Shown here piece after piece: positions 33,397-33,515 of a stretch of 33,515 nucleotides of DNA. Source of the stretch: Bacillota bacterium (GTDB lineage: Bacteria; Bacillota; Clostridia; Lachnospirales; Lachnospiraceae). The notes under the pieces are model-generated. The model was not told the DNA's origin, ran no database searches, and worked only from the letters and a program-made list of their open reading frames with translations. A program made the position numbers and the translations under genes. Position 1 is the first letter of the stretch; each line of letters opens with the position of its first letter. Where the stretch lies: NCBI GenBank assembly GCA_023411555.1, contig JAEYOQ010000028.1:1-33515 (forward strand). Reading direction: 5' to 3'.

Positions 33397-33515
33397 ACCA
33401 CCAGTGTGAACTGGTGGTTTGCTCTGCCCCTGTAAGGGGCTATTGCCGGCATGGGCCTCAAAGGCCCTTCGAAAGTAAGGGCCTCAACCGCACCACTTTC
33501 TCTGGCTAACCCTTA
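33397..33515 (-). mobile_element. GC-rich hairpin array, possible IS200/IS605 TnpB right end (omega-RNA region)
   Basis: On the minus strand four hairpin-forming segments follow one another: GGCCCTT/AAGGGCC (33463-33483), the alternative GGGCC/GGCCC (33453-33467), GCCCC/GGGGC (33426-33440) and a perfect ACCACCAG/CTGGTGGT (33397-33418). The tract is far richer in G+C than its surroundings. The order and the terminal GGTGG hairpin resemble the right ends of TnpB-encoding IS200/IS605 elements in Firmicutes, which specify the omega-RNA scaffold; this is recalled similarity. A tnpB gene would lie right of the window on the same strand. Alternatives are a structured valS leader or a repeat. The 43 bp between it and the valS ATG contain no promoter. 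Confidence 0.45.

Noticed and set aside
33354..33461. A 36-residue N-terminal extension of ValS starting at 33461
   Set aside because: It translates the GC-rich hairpin tract, has no ribosome site, and the ATG at 33353 has GGAGG and the normal family start.
33354..33515. T-box riboswitch upstream of valS
   Set aside because: No AGGGTGG-type T-box sequence or specifier arrangement and no adjacent terminator with U-tract.

Overview
The window looks like chromosome from a spore-forming, low-GC clostridium of the Lachnospiraceae (Clostridium cluster XIVa; Lachnoclostridium/Anaerocolumna-like). The evidence is the 16S rRNA 5' end at the left edge, a yyaC sporulation gene, small Lachnospiraceae-type proteins (DUF6472-like, DUF5711-like), strong AGGAGG ribosome binding sites and AT-rich intergenic DNA with long hairpin terminators. 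This placement comes from recall of sequence features, not from a search.

Layout. 1-520: 5' end of an rRNA operon transcribed leftward, with two tandem near-consensus promoters. 651-3543: leftward group of a KDPG aldolase with an extra C-terminal domain, a CvpA-like membrane protein and a membrane-anchored DUF5711-like protein. 3830-6086: sporulation-flavoured pair, a LysM membrane protein with a cytosolic domain resembling a zinc-less MPN/JAB fold (leftward), and yyaC (rightward). 6273-10310: coiled-coil membrane protein, then secD-secF, translationally coupled and preceded by a small membrane protein. 10461-16132: leftward single genes: two GNAT acetyltransferases, a YvyF-like zinc-ribbon protein, a probable frameshifted ORF, DUF6472, a SAM methyltransferase, a PHP phosphoesterase, a serine beta-lactamase-fold hydrolase and a 2H phosphoesterase. 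16333-17892: secreted Ig-like protein containing a degraded transglutaminase-like segment.

18100-21937 is the most coherent system. A rightward operon encodes a lipoprotein binding protein, a FecCD-type permease, an ATPase, a one-domain ModE-like regulator and a THEP1-like NTPase. A palindrome just upstream (CGTTATA-N10-TATAACG) matches the known ModE box in both half-sites and spacing. This points to a molybdate or tungstate importer using the FecCD fold, autoregulated by a ModE that lacks its usual metal-binding domain.

22156-33515: leftward XRE-methyltransferase fusion, histidine phosphatase-Nudix fusion, and a 1192-residue GH106-like glycosidase transcribed divergently from an AraC regulator with closely spaced promoters. 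Then come a HAD hydrolase, a truncated PhnP-like metallo-beta-lactamase remnant and a valS of compact, archaeal-like type. Immediately upstream of valS, at the right edge, is a GC-rich run of hairpins on the same strand that resembles the right end (omega-RNA region) of an IS200/IS605 TnpB element, or else a structured leader. No tRNA genes, CRISPR arrays or complete insertion sequences were seen.
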